Shown here: positions 54,294 through 63,707 of the stretch, one piece after another | Layout: the number at the start of each line of letters is the position of its first letter | How positions within the stretch are numbered: position 1 is the first letter of the stretch | DNA from: Allomuricauda sp. | GTDB lineage: Bacteria; Bacteroidota; Bacteroidia; Flavobacteriales; Flavobacteriaceae | NCBI RefSeq assembly: GCF_028280385.1 | Contig: NZ_JANQLX010000001.1 | Span: 124,001 to 188,000 of the forward strand | DNA: 64,000 nt | Direction of reading: 5' to 3' | The notes under the pieces: generated by a model | What the model saw: the letters and a program-made list of their open reading frames with translations, nothing else | Told to the model about the DNA's origin: nothing | The model's database searches: none | Program-made: the position numbers and the translations under genes

Positions 54294-55313
54294 ATGATTT
54301 TCAATAAACACTTTGTTGGATTGCTAGTGATGACATTTTCAATAATGTCGTGCATTCCAAAACAAGAAAAAAACATCAAAGCGGATGCATTTGTGGAAAT
54401 CCTTGATGATGAAGCGTTGGAAATCATCAGCCAGGATACTGCAGTTGAAATTTTGGGTGGGGGATATATCTGGTCTGAAGGCCCTGTATGGGTGGAAAAT
54501 GGAAAATTTCTTTTGTTTTCCGATATACCAAATAACAAAGTCCATAAGATTGATTCCGTAGGAAACGTCTCGGTTTATTTAAATCCGGCGGGGTACACCG
54601 GAACCACACTGCGAGGAGGTGAAAAAGGTTCCAATGCACTTATGTTGGATCCTAATGGCAAACTAGTGCTTATGCAACATGGAGATAGGCGGGTAGCTCG
54701 GATGAATGCTGAACTCAACCAGCCAAAACCAGAGTATACCACCATTGTTGATGGATACTTGGACAGAAGATTGAACAGTCCCAATGATGGGGTGTTCGAT
54801 AAACAAGGAAACCTCTACTTTACCGACCCACCTTACGGACTGGAAAATAGGGAGAACGATGCGGCCAAGGAAATTCCCTATCAAGGGGTGTACTTTGTGG
54901 GCGGTGACGGCCCTGCTGTTCTCCTGGATAGTACGGTGACCAAACCCAACGGCATACGCTTGTCCCCTGATGAGTCCAAATTGTATTTGGCGGTCTCTGA
55001 CCCCAAACATGCGGTCTGGTACCAATATGATGTAACTGCCCCAGGAGAGCTTCAAAACAAAAAAATCTTCTATGATGCCACTTCCCTGATCGGGAAGGAA
55101 GGAGAGCAAGGACTTCCAGACGGATTGAAAGTTAACAGTAGCGGTTATGTTTTCGCCACAGGACCTGGCGGAGTTTGGATTTTTAATCCACAAGCAAAAC
55201 CCATTGCCAAAATTCGGACTGGGGAGGCGACCTCCAATTGCGCATTTTCCTCAGACGAAAAACGCTTGTTCATCACTGCGGATGACTGGGTTTTGGCCGT
55301 GGACTTACGATAG
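54294..55313 (+). CDS. SMP-30/gluconolactonase-family lipoprotein
   Basis: A 339-residue six-bladed beta-propeller lipoprotein (FSIMSC, Cys20). Metal and substrate residues typical of the family are Glu in WSEGPVW, Asn in RRLNSPNDGVFD, Asn in TKPNGIRLSPDE and Asp in GLPDGLKVNSSG. The family hydrolyses sugar lactones, and this one acts on the periplasmic side. A TATATTTC sequence 36 bases upstream resembles a -7 box. Together with the Gfo/Idh/MocA gene it could form an oxidative sugar route, although the different compartments argue against direct coupling. Confidence 0.9.
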   Translation: MIFNKHFVGLLVMTFSIMSCIPKQEKNIKADAFVEILDDEALEIISQDTAVEILGGGYIWSEGPVWVENGKFLLFSDIPNNKVHKIDSVGNVSVYLNPAGYTGTTLRGGEKGSNALMLDPNGKLVLMQHGDRRVARMNAELNQPKPEYTTIVDGYLDRRLNSPNDGVFDKQGNLYFTDPPYGLENRENDAAKEIPYQGVYFVGGDGPAVLLDSTVTKPNGIRLSPDESKLYLAVSDPKHAVWYQYDVTAPGELQNKKIFYDATSLIGKEGEQGLPDGLKVNSSGYVFATGPGGVWIFNPQAKPIAKIRTGEATSNCAFSSDEKRLFITADDWVLAVDLR

Positions 55314-55374
55314 ATTTCCCTTGCGCTGAACCATTGTGCTAACTCCACTGCGGATAGCTTAAAGAAGCTACTGT

Positions 55375-56478
55375 TTACATCACAATATCATTCTTCCATT
55401 GATGTGGAGGTGGAATATCGGTGTCGTCAATAAGTTGTCGGATATCGATTTCTATGCCGCGACTTAAATCGGTAATAGGCACATCGTTTGGCCCTCCCTC
55501 AAAGGGATTCTCCGTATTCTCGCCTATGGCTTCCATGGTATGGAATACCCAAGCGATCAGCGCACTAAATGGGATGGAAAACCACACAAAGTGCCTGCCG
55601 ATAAAGAGCTGCAGGTTTTGGGTAACTTCAAAATAGGCTGGACTCTTGTGCAGGTCATCAATGATCCTGTCACCAATGTTTTCAAAGCCTTCCATTATTC
55701 CAAAAGGGACCAATAGGATAAACACCCAAACAAACACATAATTGAGGGTGGCAAACTGCCTGGGATATGGAAAATTTTTGATGCGTTCGCTTTTTCCTTG
55801 TAGGGTATAGAGCTCGGTGAGCATGGACATCATTTCCATGTGCCTAAAATCTTCAATAAGTCCATCGCGCATCAATTCCCCCAAACGTTTGGATTGAATG
55901 CCCAACAATTGGGATGCCTGGTTACCTTTGGCAAATATTTCATCCTGTTCTTCCTTCGATATATAATCGGAAATAACCCCTTCAATAGGAACGGTATCTT
56001 CCAAAACGGTATACTGGGAAGCCCTAAATTCGCTGTTGGATTTCTGGTTTTTTAAATGGGTTTCCCATGGTTTGTCCTTTCGCAATTGATAGCGTAAAGC
56101 GGTGAGCCAAGCAACATGCCTGTGCACCAATTCCCTCTTTATCCGTTTTAAATCAGCTTCAGTCTCATTGCCCTTGGCATGTTTAAGGGTGATGAAATCC
56201 TTCACCATTATGGTCCATGAACGTGAAGTATTCACAATTCCGCCCCAAATTTTTCGAGCTTCCCATAGCCGGTCATAGGATGCATTGTTCTTAAAACTGA
56301 CTATGAAGGCAACGGCCGTACCCAATACACCCAAGGGCAGCCATGGCACATGAAGCCATTTCCATCGCATAATCTCGAAAAGGAAAACGGGTACCGTCGC
56401 TAAAATGAGAAATAAAAAAATGTGCCGTCTGGTCCAACGAATGACCCCTTTTACAGGAAAGATTCTTCTTGTGTACAT
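55375..56478 (-). CDS. Bestrophin-family anion channel
   Basis: A 367-residue membrane protein of the bestrophin/UPF0187 family. The signature is FIVSFKNNASYDRLWEARKIWGGIVNTSRSW, split here as SFKNNASYDRLWEAR and IVNTSRSW. There are about four hydrophobic segments and a C-terminal RGIEIDIRQLIDDTDIPPP. Bacterial homologs form pentameric chloride or cation channels. It converges with SMP-30 and diverges from xylulokinase. Nothing ties it to sugar use except position. Confidence 0.9.
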   Translation of the reverse strand: MYTRRIFPVKGVIRWTRRHIFLFLILATVPVFLFEIMRWKWLHVPWLPLGVLGTAVAFIVSFKNNASYDRLWEARKIWGGIVNTSRSWTIMVKDFITLKHAKGNETEADLKRIKRELVHRHVAWLTALRYQLRKDKPWETHLKNQKSNSEFRASQYTVLEDTVPIEGVISDYISKEEQDEIFAKGNQASQLLGIQSKRLGELMRDGLIEDFRHMEMMSMLTELYTLQGKSERIKNFPYPRQFATLNYVFVWVFILLVPFGIMEGFENIGDRIIDDLHKSPAYFEVTQNLQLFIGRHFVWFSIPFSALIAWVFHTMEAIGENTENPFEGGPNDVPITDLSRGIEIDIRQLIDDTDIPPPHQWKNDIVM

Positions 56479-56619
56479 AAGTTTAGTTTGATCAGTGGAA
56501 TTACGCCCCTACAAAATAGCAATTTTAACACGATAAAGGAACTCTTTCCAAATGAGGGTCCTTTTAGGTAGAATAGAAGCATATTCCATTATTTGTTATG
56601 ATAGTTTTGCGTGAATTTG

Positions 56620-56648
56620 CGAAAGCGTTTTCGAAAACTTTTCGTAAA
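56620..56648. promoter_or_regulatory. Composite LacI-type operator before the xylose operon
   Basis: GTTTTCGAAAAC (56627-56638), a 12-bp perfect palindrome, is followed by TTTTCGTAAA (56639-56648), and a TGCGAAAG element lies before it. CG centres are at 56620, 56632 and 56643, about one helical turn apart. The element matches the one before the second susC in 18 of 21 bases. Confidence 0.65.
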
Positions 56649-56650
56649 AA

Positions 56651-56670
56651 ATAGATTACATGTAATCTAT
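56651..56670. promoter_or_regulatory. Perfect 20-bp palindrome upstream of xylB
   Basis: ATAGATTACA followed directly by its exact reverse complement. It lies two bases after the composite operator. Such perfect symmetry suggests a dimeric regulator site, distinct from the LacI element; the protein is unknown. Confidence 0.55.
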
Positions 56671-56672
56671 TG

Positions 56673-56697
56673 ATATTCAATATATTAAATTGAATAT
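56673..56697. repeat. 9-bp inverted repeat upstream of xylB
   Basis: ATATTCAAT (56673-56681) and ATTGAATAT (56689-56697) separated by 7 bases. It may be a further operator; AT-rich chance symmetry cannot be excluded. Confidence 0.4.
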
Positions 56698-56778
56698 GTT
56701 ATCTTGGAATTGCATGATATGAAAACATTTTAGAACAGTTTCAAGACCAAAAATCCATGTTTTGGCAATTCCAATGAT

Positions 56779-56786
56779 TACATTTG
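56779..56786 (+). promoter_or_regulatory. Putative -7 box of the xylose operon
   Basis: TACATTTG fully matches TAnnTTTG, with TTTGG 15 bases earlier, shorter than the usual spacing. Transcription would start near 56793, 16 bases before the ATG. Confidence 0.45.
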
Positions 56787-56808
56787 AGTAGCACCAAAAA
56801 AACCTTGT

Positions 56809-58293
56809 ATGTATTATTTGGGAATCGATTTGGGAAGTTCCTCGGTTAAAATTGCACTCGTTGAGCAATCCACAGGCAAGAATGTGGTTGTGGTACAGCA
56901 ACCGGAAGAAGAGATGGGTATGTATGCGGCCCAAAAGGGATGGGCCGAACAGGACCCGAAAGATTGGTGGGAACATATTTGTATTGGAATCCAACGTATC
57001 AAAAAGAGCCATCAAATAAACGGGGATGAAATCAAGGGTATTGGTATTTCATACCAAATGCATGGTTTGGTTGTGGCGGATGAACATGGGGTTCCGTTAA
57101 GACCTTCCATCATCTGGTGCGATAGCAGGGCGGTTGAAATTGGAAACAAGGCCTATGCTGACATCGGTACGGAAAAATGTGATGAACACCTCCTTAATTC
57201 CCCTGCCAATTTTACGGCGTCCAAACTACGATGGGTTAAGGACAACGAACCGGACATCTTTGCCAAGACCTTTAAGTTTATGCTGCCGGGGGATTATATC
57301 GCGTATCGCTTCTCCGGTAAAATGACCACGACTATATCTGGTTTGTCCGAGGGAATTTTTTGGGACTTCAAGACCGATAAACTTGCCAAGGATATTATGG
57401 ATTATCATAGTTTTTCGGAAGATATGGTCCCAGAATTGGTGGAGACTTTCGGAATTCAGGGTACCGTTTCAGCTTTGGGTTCCAAGGAAAGTGGAATTTC
57501 CGAAGGAACCCCAATATTGTACCGTGCGGGGGACCAGCCCAACAATGCCCTTTCGTTGAATGTGTTCCAGCCTGGAGAGGTTGCGGCCACTGGTGGCACC
57601 TCTGGGGTGGTCTATGCAATTACCGATAACCTTTCGGTCAAGGAAAGTTCGCGGGTGAACAATTTTGCCCATGTCAATTATCAGCAAGGGGGGGCAAAAA
57701 ATATAGGCAAATTGCTGTGTATCAATGGCGCTGGTATCCAATATAGATGGTTACTGAATAATTTGGATGTGGGTTCTTATGACGAGATGAACCGTTTGGC
57801 GAACGAAGTTGAAATTGGTGCTGATGGGGTCTGTGTAATTCCCTTTGGAAATGGCGCGGAGCGTATGTTGCTAAATCAAGATATTGGAACAAGAATCGTT
57901 AACCTGAATCTCAACAGACATTCCAAGGCGCATATTTGCCGAGCGGCCCTGGAAGGAATTGCATTCTCTTTTGTATATGGAATGGAAATCATGAAGTCTG
58001 ACGGGATTGAGGCCCAAGTGATACGGGCGGGCAATGATAACCTATTTCGTTCCGAAATATTTGCCAATACCATTGCTACCTTGATCCAACAGGAAATTGA
58101 AATTTATAATACTACCGGGGCGGTAGGAGCCGCACGGGCATGTGCAATCCCCGCCAAAGGTCAACAGTTTTTTTCTGATTTTATGAAGAACGACCACGTA
58201 ATGACCTTTATGCCCCTAAAAGATAGAGAGCCCTATGAAGGGGCGTACAACAACTGGAAAAAAGAATTGGAACTAATAAAAAACAACGCATAA
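56809..58293 (+). CDS. xylB: Xylulokinase
   Basis: A 494-residue FGGY-family sugar kinase with the N-terminal ATP loop [23 protein letters not shown], substrate segment IIWCDSRA, catalytic Asp in [15 protein letters not shown] and the GATGGTSGV-type [11 protein letters not shown]. Xylulokinase phosphorylates xylulose made by the next gene's product. The QMHG motif and linkage to xylose isomerase favour xylulose over other pentuloses. It heads an operon xylB-xylA-symporter-lacI with gaps of 1, 8 and 45 bases. Confidence 0.95.
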   Translation: MYYLGIDLGSSSVKIALVEQSTGKNVVVVQQPEEEMGMYAAQKGWAEQDPKDWWEHICIGIQRIKKSHQINGDEIKGIGISYQMHGLVVADEHGVPLRPSIIWCDSRAVEIGNKAYADIGTEKCDEHLLNSPANFTASKLRWVKDNEPDIFAKTFKFMLPGDYIAYRFSGKMTTTISGLSEGIFWDFKTDKLAKDIMDYHSFSEDMVPELVETFGIQGTVSALGSKESGISEGTPILYRAGDQPNNALSLNVFQPGEVAATGGTSGVVYAITDNLSVKESSRVNNFAHVNYQQGGAKNIGKLLCINGAGIQYRWLLNNLDVGSYDEMNRLANEVEIGADGVCVIPFGNGAERMLLNQDIGTRIVNLNLNRHSKAHICRAALEGIAFSFVYGMEIMKSDGIEAQVIRAGNDNLFRSEIFANTIATLIQQEIEIYNTTGAVGAARACAIPAKGQQFFSDFMKNDHVMTFMPLKDREPYEGAYNNWKKELELIKNNA

Positions 58294-58294
58294 A

Positions 58295-59620
58295 ATGGCT
58301 TTAATAGGAGACAAGGAATACTTCAAAGGAATAGGAGAAATCAAATTCGAAGGTAGGGAATCGGACAATCCGATGGCCTTTAAATTTTACAACCCGGACC
58401 AAGTGGTGGCCGGCAAAACCATGCGGGAGCATTTTAAGTTTGCCATGGCCTACTGGCATACCCTTTGTGGCGTGGGTGGGGACCCATTTGGGCCTGGTAC
58501 CAAAAACTTTCCATGGGCGGTCTCCAGTGATCCCATTCAGGCGGCCAAGGATAAAGCGGATGCAGCTTTTGAGTTTGTCACCAAAATGGGATTTGGGTAC
58601 TACTGCTTTCACGATTTTGATTTGGTGGCTGAGGCAGATACACTGGTTGAATCGGAAAAAAGGGTACAACAAACTGTGGCCTATTTAAAGGAAAAACAAG
58701 ACGCCTCTGGGGTCAAATTATTGTGGGGAACCGCCAATTGCTTCTCCAATCCGAGGTATATGAACGGAGCTGCTTCCAACCCAAATTTTGATGTGGTGGC
58801 CCAGGCAGGTGCTCAGGTTAAAATCGCCTTGGACGCCACCATCGCTTTGGATGGGGAGAATTATGTTTTTTGGGGAGGTCGCGAAGGATATATGTCTTTG
58901 CTGAACACCAATATGAAATTGGAACAGGATAATATTGGTCGTTTCTTGAATATGGCCAAGGATTATGCCAGGAGCCAAGGGTTTAAGGGTACCTTCTTTA
59001 TAGAGCCCAAGCCCATGGAACCCACCAAACACCAATACGATTTCGATTGTGCAACGTCTATCAATTCCATTAGGGAGTATGGTTTACAGGACGATTTTAA
59101 GCTAAATATTGAGGTAAACCATGCCACCCTGGCGCAACACACTTTTCAACATGAGTTGCAAGTGGCCGCCAATGCTGGAATGTTGGGTAGTATTGATGCC
59201 AATAGGGGGGATTATCAGAATGGCTGGGATACGGACCAGTTCCCGAACAATGTGCTCGAAACAGCAGAAGCCATGTTGGTTTTCCTTCAATCGGGAGGAT
59301 TGCAAGGCGGAGGTGTCAATTTCGATGCCAAGACCAGAAGAAACTCCACAGACTTGGAGGATATCTTCCTAGCCCATATTGGGGGAGCAGATACGTTTGC
59401 CAGGGCTTTGTTAGTTGCTGATGAGGTACTTAGCAAGTCAAAATATCCAACTTTGTTGGACAACAGATATGCCTCCTTTAAATCTGGAAAAGGAGCGGAT
59501 TTTGTAGACGGAAAACTGTCCTTGACTGATTTGTTCGAATACGCCAAAGGTCAAGGAGAACCTGAGCAAATCAGCGGAAAACAGGAACTGTTTGAAAATA
59601 TAGTAAGCCAATACTCTTAG
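58295..59620 (+). CDS. xylA: Xylose isomerase
   Basis: A 441-residue class II xylose isomerase, the long form common in Bacteroidota. Motifs are [10 protein letters not shown] (His106, Asp109), [28 protein letters not shown] with the metal-binding glutamate and lysine pair, and [16 protein letters not shown]. It converts D-xylose to D-xylulose using two divalent metals. It begins one base after xylB. The first ATG context is good and the N-terminus ([20 protein letters not shown]) matches the family. Confidence 0.97.
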   Translation: MALIGDKEYFKGIGEIKFEGRESDNPMAFKFYNPDQVVAGKTMREHFKFAMAYWHTLCGVGGDPFGPGTKNFPWAVSSDPIQAAKDKADAAFEFVTKMGFGYYCFHDFDLVAEADTLVESEKRVQQTVAYLKEKQDASGVKLLWGTANCFSNPRYMNGAASNPNFDVVAQAGAQVKIALDATIALDGENYVFWGGREGYMSLLNTNMKLEQDNIGRFLNMAKDYARSQGFKGTFFIEPKPMEPTKHQYDFDCATSINSIREYGLQDDFKLNIEVNHATLAQHTFQHELQVAANAGMLGSIDANRGDYQNGWDTDQFPNNVLETAEAMLVFLQSGGLQGGGVNFDAKTRRNSTDLEDIFLAHIGGADTFARALLVADEVLSKSKYPTLLDNRYASFKSGKGADFVDGKLSLTDLFEYAKGQGEPEQISGKQELFENIVSQYS

Positions 59621-59628
59621 AACTAGCT

Positions 59629-61245
59629 ATGGAGTCAATATTGGAAACAGCGGATTGGTGGGTTCTGGGAGCATATTTGGCAGCCCTTATTGCGGTTGCC
59701 GTCTGGGTGGTCCTACAGAAAAATAAAAACACTGAGGATTACTTTCTAGCTGGAAGAAATGTAGGTTGGTTTGTTATCGGTGCCTCCATCTTTGCATCTA
59801 ATATTGGCTCCGAACATGTAGTGGGGTTGGCGGGTACTGGAGCTGAATCCGGCATGCCCATGGCGCACTATGAGTTACATGCTTGGATAGTTCTTTTATT
59901 GGGATGGCTCTTTCTGCCTTTCTATTTTAGGAGCAAGGCCTTTACCATGCCCGAATTTTTGGAAAAGAGGTTTGATAGCCGATCTCGTTGGTTTCTTTCT
60001 GTTTTTTCCTTGGTGGGTTATGTGATCACTAAAGTGTCCGTGACCATCTATGCCGGAGGTATAGTGGTATCAGAACTATTGGGGATTGAGTTTTGGTATG
60101 GGGCCATAGGAATTGTGCTGTTTACGGGTGCTTATACCATTATTGGTGGTATGAAGGCGGTGATTTACACGGAAACCTTGCAAACGGTAATCCTTATCGC
60201 TGGGTCCATTGTGATTACCTATTTGGGATTGGAGCAAGTGGGCGGATGGGAAGAATTGAGACTGGCCGCAGGAAGTGAGCATTTTAATATGTGGAGGCCC
60301 ATTTCAGATCCAGATTTTCCATGGACCGGAATGTTGATAGGCGGAACCATTGTTGGGGTTTGGTACTGGTGTACGGACCAATATATTGTACAACGGACCT
60401 TGGCTGCCAACAACATAAAAATTGGAAGAAGGGGAGCCATATTTGGGGCTTACTTAAAATTGTTGCCCATTTTTATTTTCCTTATTCCTGGAATTATTGC
60501 TTTTGCCCTGGCACAGCAGGGGGTGCTCACCTATGAAAAGAGTGATGAGGTGTTTCCCGTATTGGTGAAGACGTTGCTTCCTGTAGGTCTTAAGGGACTG
60601 GTTGCAGGGGGACTTATGGCGGCACTGATGAGTTCCTTGGCTTCGGTATTCAACTCCTGTTCCACAATTTTTACCATTGATATTTACAAGAAATTGATGC
60701 CATTGACCCCTGAGAAGAAGCTTTTGCGCATCGGAAAGATAGCCACATCCATCGTGGTCGTATTGGGAATTATTTGGATACCAATTATGGATAAGATCGG
60801 GGGTGGGGTGCTCTATCAATATCTCCAGAGTGTACAATCGTATATAGCCCCACCCATAACAGCAGTGTTCCTTTTAGGTATCCTTTGGAAACGTGTAAAC
60901 TCAAAAGCTGCCATTGTAACTTTGTTTAGTGGACTTGTCGTTGCAGCCTTGCGTATTTTGGCTGAAATTTACCAAACTGACCTTTCTGGGGCATTGCTAT
61001 CGTTTGCCACCATAAATTTTGCCCATATGGCGATTTTTATGTTTGTGTTTTCAGCCATGCTGTGCATAGGGGTAAGTTTAGCGACCAATCCTCCCAATTA
61101 TGCGGCCATTAGTGGCTTATCATTGGGAACACTCACAGAGGAGGACCGTAGATTGAACCGAGAAAGTATAAGCGTACTGGATATCGTATTGTCCGTCATC
61201 TTGATATTGGTGGTCATTTCAGTGCTCTCCTACTTTGTGGGCTAA
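59629..61245 (+). CDS. Sodium/solute symporter (SSS/SLC5 family), probable xylose symporter
   Basis: A 538-residue membrane protein with about 14 helices of the LeuT-like SSS fold: YFLAGRNVGWFVIGASIFASNIGSEHVVGLAGTG in helices 1-2 (Na-binding region, with GSEHVVG typical of sugar carriers), YTIIGGMKAVIYTETLQT, WYWCTDQYIVQRTLAA, and MSSLASVFNSCSTIFTIDIY (the SxxNS(C) Na2 site). Position after xylA points to sodium-driven uptake of xylose. It is the second candidate xylose carrier in this window. Confidence 0.92.
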   Translation: MESILETADWWVLGAYLAALIAVAVWVVLQKNKNTEDYFLAGRNVGWFVIGASIFASNIGSEHVVGLAGTGAESGMPMAHYELHAWIVLLLGWLFLPFYFRSKAFTMPEFLEKRFDSRSRWFLSVFSLVGYVITKVSVTIYAGGIVVSELLGIEFWYGAIGIVLFTGAYTIIGGMKAVIYTETLQTVILIAGSIVITYLGLEQVGGWEELRLAAGSEHFNMWRPISDPDFPWTGMLIGGTIVGVWYWCTDQYIVQRTLAANNIKIGRRGAIFGAYLKLLPIFIFLIPGIIAFALAQQGVLTYEKSDEVFPVLVKTLLPVGLKGLVAGGLMAALMSSLASVFNSCSTIFTIDIYKKLMPLTPEKKLLRIGKIATSIVVVLGIIWIPIMDKIGGGVLYQYLQSVQSYIAPPITAVFLLGILWKRVNSKAAIVTLFSGLVVAALRILAEIYQTDLSGALLSFATINFAHMAIFMFVFSAMLCIGVSLATNPPNYAAISGLSLGTLTEEDRRLNRESISVLDIVLSVILILVVISVLSYFVG

Positions 61246-61290
61246 ATGAAAAAAATAGATGGTGTTGTAAGAACTGAATAGGACTGAAGT

Positions 61291-62331
61291 ATGAAAAAGA
61301 TAACCTTAAAAGATATGGCAACCAACTTTGGGGTATCTATATCCACGGTTTCCAAGGCCATCAATGATAGTCATGAAATAAGTCGAGATCTTAAAATCAA
61401 AATTCAAAAATTCGCCAAGGAAAACCATTATCGGCCTAATCATGTTGCCTTGAGCCTCCTGAAAAAAAGCACCAAGACCATAGGGGTGATCGTACCCAAT
61501 ATCCTCAATTACTTCTTTACCCAGGTGTTTTATGGCATCGAAAAAACAGCAAATGCCAGGGGATACAACATTATCAGTTGCATCTCAGATGAATCTTATT
61601 CCAAAGAAAAACAAACGGTAAATCTCCTGAGCACGGGCACCGTTGATGGTATTATACTTTCGCTGTCTGAGGAAACACAGGGGAAAGGGGATGTTAATCA
61701 CCTAATGGGACTACAAGACACCCAGATTCCCATGGTTATGTTCGATCGCGTATCGGACAAAGTGGATTGTGACAAGGTGGTCGTGGACGACTTTGAGGCA
61801 GGGTATAAGACCACCCTCCACTTATTAAAGACCGGCTGCCAAAAAATAGCAATCGTTTCTGCCATTTATAACTCCAGTGTGGGCAAACTACGCGTTGATG
61901 GGTATAAAAAAGCATTAGAGGAAAACAATTTGGACTTTAACGAAAAGCTTATCGTGAAAGTGGGCAAAAATGATGATTTGGAATTATTGATCTCCTTATT
62001 GGTCGCAGACACTGAAGTGGATGCCATAATCGCCCTGGATGAAATGACGGCGGTGGACAGTCTGAACATTCTAAAATCGAAGGGAATACAGGTACCTGGT
62101 CAAATTTCAATTGTTGGGTTTACCAATGGTAGATTGTCCAAATATGTGTCCCCGGCCTTGACCATGGTAAGCCAACATGGGCAGTACATAGGTGAGTTGG
62201 CAGCTAATATCATGATCGATAGAATTGAGTACGACGGCGATATGCCCTATACCACCAAGCTTGTCAAAACAACCTTGATTGAGCGTGATTCCACCAAAAG
62301 CGCCAGATCTAAGATTTCAGAGTACCCGTAG
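61291..62331 (+). CDS. LacI-family transcriptional regulator (xylose operon)
   Basis: A 346-residue LacI/GalR regulator, close paralog of the one at 45522. Helix-turn-helix ITLKDMATNFGVSISTVSKAI, hinge KENHYRPNHVALSLL, effector domain with KTIGVIVPNILNYFFTQVFYG and FTNGRLSKYVSPALTMVSQHG. It has a C-terminal extension (SARSKISEYP) absent from the paralog. It is last in the xyl operon, 45 bases after the symporter, and probably binds the composite operator at 56620. Xylose or xylulose is the probable effector. Confidence 0.93.
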   Translation: MKKITLKDMATNFGVSISTVSKAINDSHEISRDLKIKIQKFAKENHYRPNHVALSLLKKSTKTIGVIVPNILNYFFTQVFYGIEKTANARGYNIISCISDESYSKEKQTVNLLSTGTVDGIILSLSEETQGKGDVNHLMGLQDTQIPMVMFDRVSDKVDCDKVVVDDFEAGYKTTLHLLKTGCQKIAIVSAIYNSSVGKLRVDGYKKALEENNLDFNEKLIVKVGKNDDLELLISLLVADTEVDAIIALDEMTAVDSLNILKSKGIQVPGQISIVGFTNGRLSKYVSPALTMVSQHGQYIGELAANIMIDRIEYDGDMPYTTKLVKTTLIERDSTKSARSKISEYP

Positions 62332-62353
62332 CAACTTGTTCCAAGTTGCTTTC
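62330..62353 (+). terminator. Terminator of the xylose operon
   Basis: AGCAACTTG (62330-62338) and CAAGTTGCT (62342-62350) form a perfect 9-bp stem with a TTC loop and a TT tail. The left arm overlaps the lacI stop codon. Confidence 0.65.
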
Positions 62354-62448
62354 AAACCTGCAAGGGGGTTAACTTATAATTATATCTCCGGGATTGGATT
62401 TGTAGTTAGGTATTTTTTTTATTCCTTCGTTGCTTCAAAAATTCAATT

Positions 62449-62970
62449 ATGACCTTATTTGTGGACATGGATGAGGTGATTGCCGACACCTATTTGGCAC
62501 ATTTGGAACTGTACAATGAAAAGTTTGGGGCCGACCTCCAGTTGGAACATTGTGCTGGAAAGGAAGCTTGGGAATGTGTTGCCCCTGAGCACAGGGAGCA
62601 TGTAAAGAACCATGCCCGTCAAGTAGGATTCTTCAAAGATTTAAAGGTCATTGGAAACAGTCAGGAGGTATTAGCGGAATTGGACAAGAAATACGAAGTG
62701 TATATTGCTTCTGCGGCCATGCAGTTTCCAAATTCCCTCAAGGAAAAATCCGATTGGCTGGATGAGTTTTTCCCCTTTATTCCATGGCAGCGAAGAATAT
62801 TATGTGGCCATAAATTTGTGCTTAAGGGAGATATTTTGATTGATGACCGGGCGTACAATCTGGAAACCTTTGATGGTCGCAGCATGATGTTCACTTCCCC
62901 CCACAACATAAATACCAACGGATTTGAAAGGGTAAATTCCTGGCTGGAAATCGCCGATAAACTTTTGTAA
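62449..62970 (+). CDS. 5'(3')-deoxyribonucleotidase-like HAD protein (NT5C type)
   Basis: A 173-residue HAD-fold phosphatase. Motif 1 is FVDMDEVIAD with the nucleophile and acid aspartates; motif 2 is the serine in YIASAAM; motif 3/4 are the lysine in LKEKSDW and DDRAYNLE (LIDDRAYN). This matches the NT5C family that removes phosphate from pyrimidine deoxynucleotides. It is probably a housekeeping gene, separate from the xyl operon by a terminator. Confidence 0.87.
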   Translation: MTLFVDMDEVIADTYLAHLELYNEKFGADLQLEHCAGKEAWECVAPEHREHVKNHARQVGFFKDLKVIGNSQEVLAELDKKYEVYIASAAMQFPNSLKEKSDWLDEFFPFIPWQRRILCGHKFVLKGDILIDDRAYNLETFDGRSMMFTSPHNINTNGFERVNSWLEIADKLL

Positions 62971-62978
62971 ATTGGGGA

Positions 62979-63707
62979 ATGCTTAATCCTCAATCTTATT
63001 TGCGATTGTTTTTGTTGTTCGGCCTTTTGTTTTGGCAGTCCTGTTCGGCCCAAACGCAATTGGTGGAAGACCAAATAGCCACTGTAACTCGGGAAAATCT
63101 TCGATATTATCTTTATTACCCCAGCGAATATGACACCCAACAGGATAGGGAGTTTGGCTTGCTTTTGTTTTTGCACGGAGGTGGAGAGTCTGGGGGAAAT
63201 TTGGAAGAAATCAAGGAAAATGGCCCTCCTAAACTATTGGTGGAAGGAAAGCAATTTCCTTTTTTGGTCTTGGCACCGCAAAATCCGCATAAAAGACGAT
63301 GGTGGAATACCCAGGCGGTTAAGCAACTTTTGGACTCCGTAGTGGCCCAAAACAGGATAGACCCAGACAAAGTATACATCTCTGGACTCAGTAGGGGAGG
63401 CAGCGCAGCTTGGGAAATGGCCACCCAATATCCAGATACTTTTGCTGCTATGGCCGTAATCTGTGGAATGGCCCCCTTGCCCTACGCCCATTGGATTAGA
63501 AAGGATATGCCCATTTGGGTTTTTCATGGCGATCGGGATAAGGTCATTTCCGTGGAAGAATCGGATAAGATGGTGGCCAAACTGAAACAGATGAAATACA
63601 ATGTAAAATACACTAGATACAAGGATGTGGGACACGATTCATGGACCCGGGCCTATACCACAGATTCCTTGTATATCTGGCTCAACAATCAAAAACGAAC
63701 CCAATGA
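62979..63707 (+). CDS. Exported alpha/beta hydrolase (phospholipase/carboxylesterase-like)
   Basis: A 242-residue hydrolase with an N-terminal signal that may be a lipoprotein signal (LLFWQSC, Cys22). It has the oxyanion segment FLHGGGESG, the nucleophile elbow GLSRGG (Ser138), Asp187 in HGDRDKVI and His219 in VGHDSW. It resembles predicted peptidase/esterase proteins that in other Bacteroidota remove acyl groups from polysaccharides, but that role is not shown here. It lies eight bases after the HAD gene, and the next ATG overlaps its stop by 4 bases. Confidence 0.87.
   Translation: MLNPQSYLRLFLLFGLLFWQSCSAQTQLVEDQIATVTRENLRYYLYYPSEYDTQQDREFGLLLFLHGGGESGGNLEEIKENGPPKLLVEGKQFPFLVLAPQNPHKRRWWNTQAVKQLLDSVVAQNRIDPDKVYISGLSRGGSAAWEMATQYPDTFAAMAVICGMAPLPYAHWIRKDMPIWVFHGDRDKVISVEESDKMVAKLKQMKYNVKYTRYKDVGHDSWTRAYTTDSLYIWLNNQKRTQ

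Larger units (their letters stand above)
56479..56808. other. 330-bp divergent region between bestrophin and xylulokinase
   Basis: It contains no gene. The right half is dense in symmetric elements: the composite operator at 56620-56648, a 20-bp perfect palindrome, a 9-bp inverted repeat and a TACATTTG box. The left 140 bases (56479-56619) show nothing clear. Confidence 0.6.
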
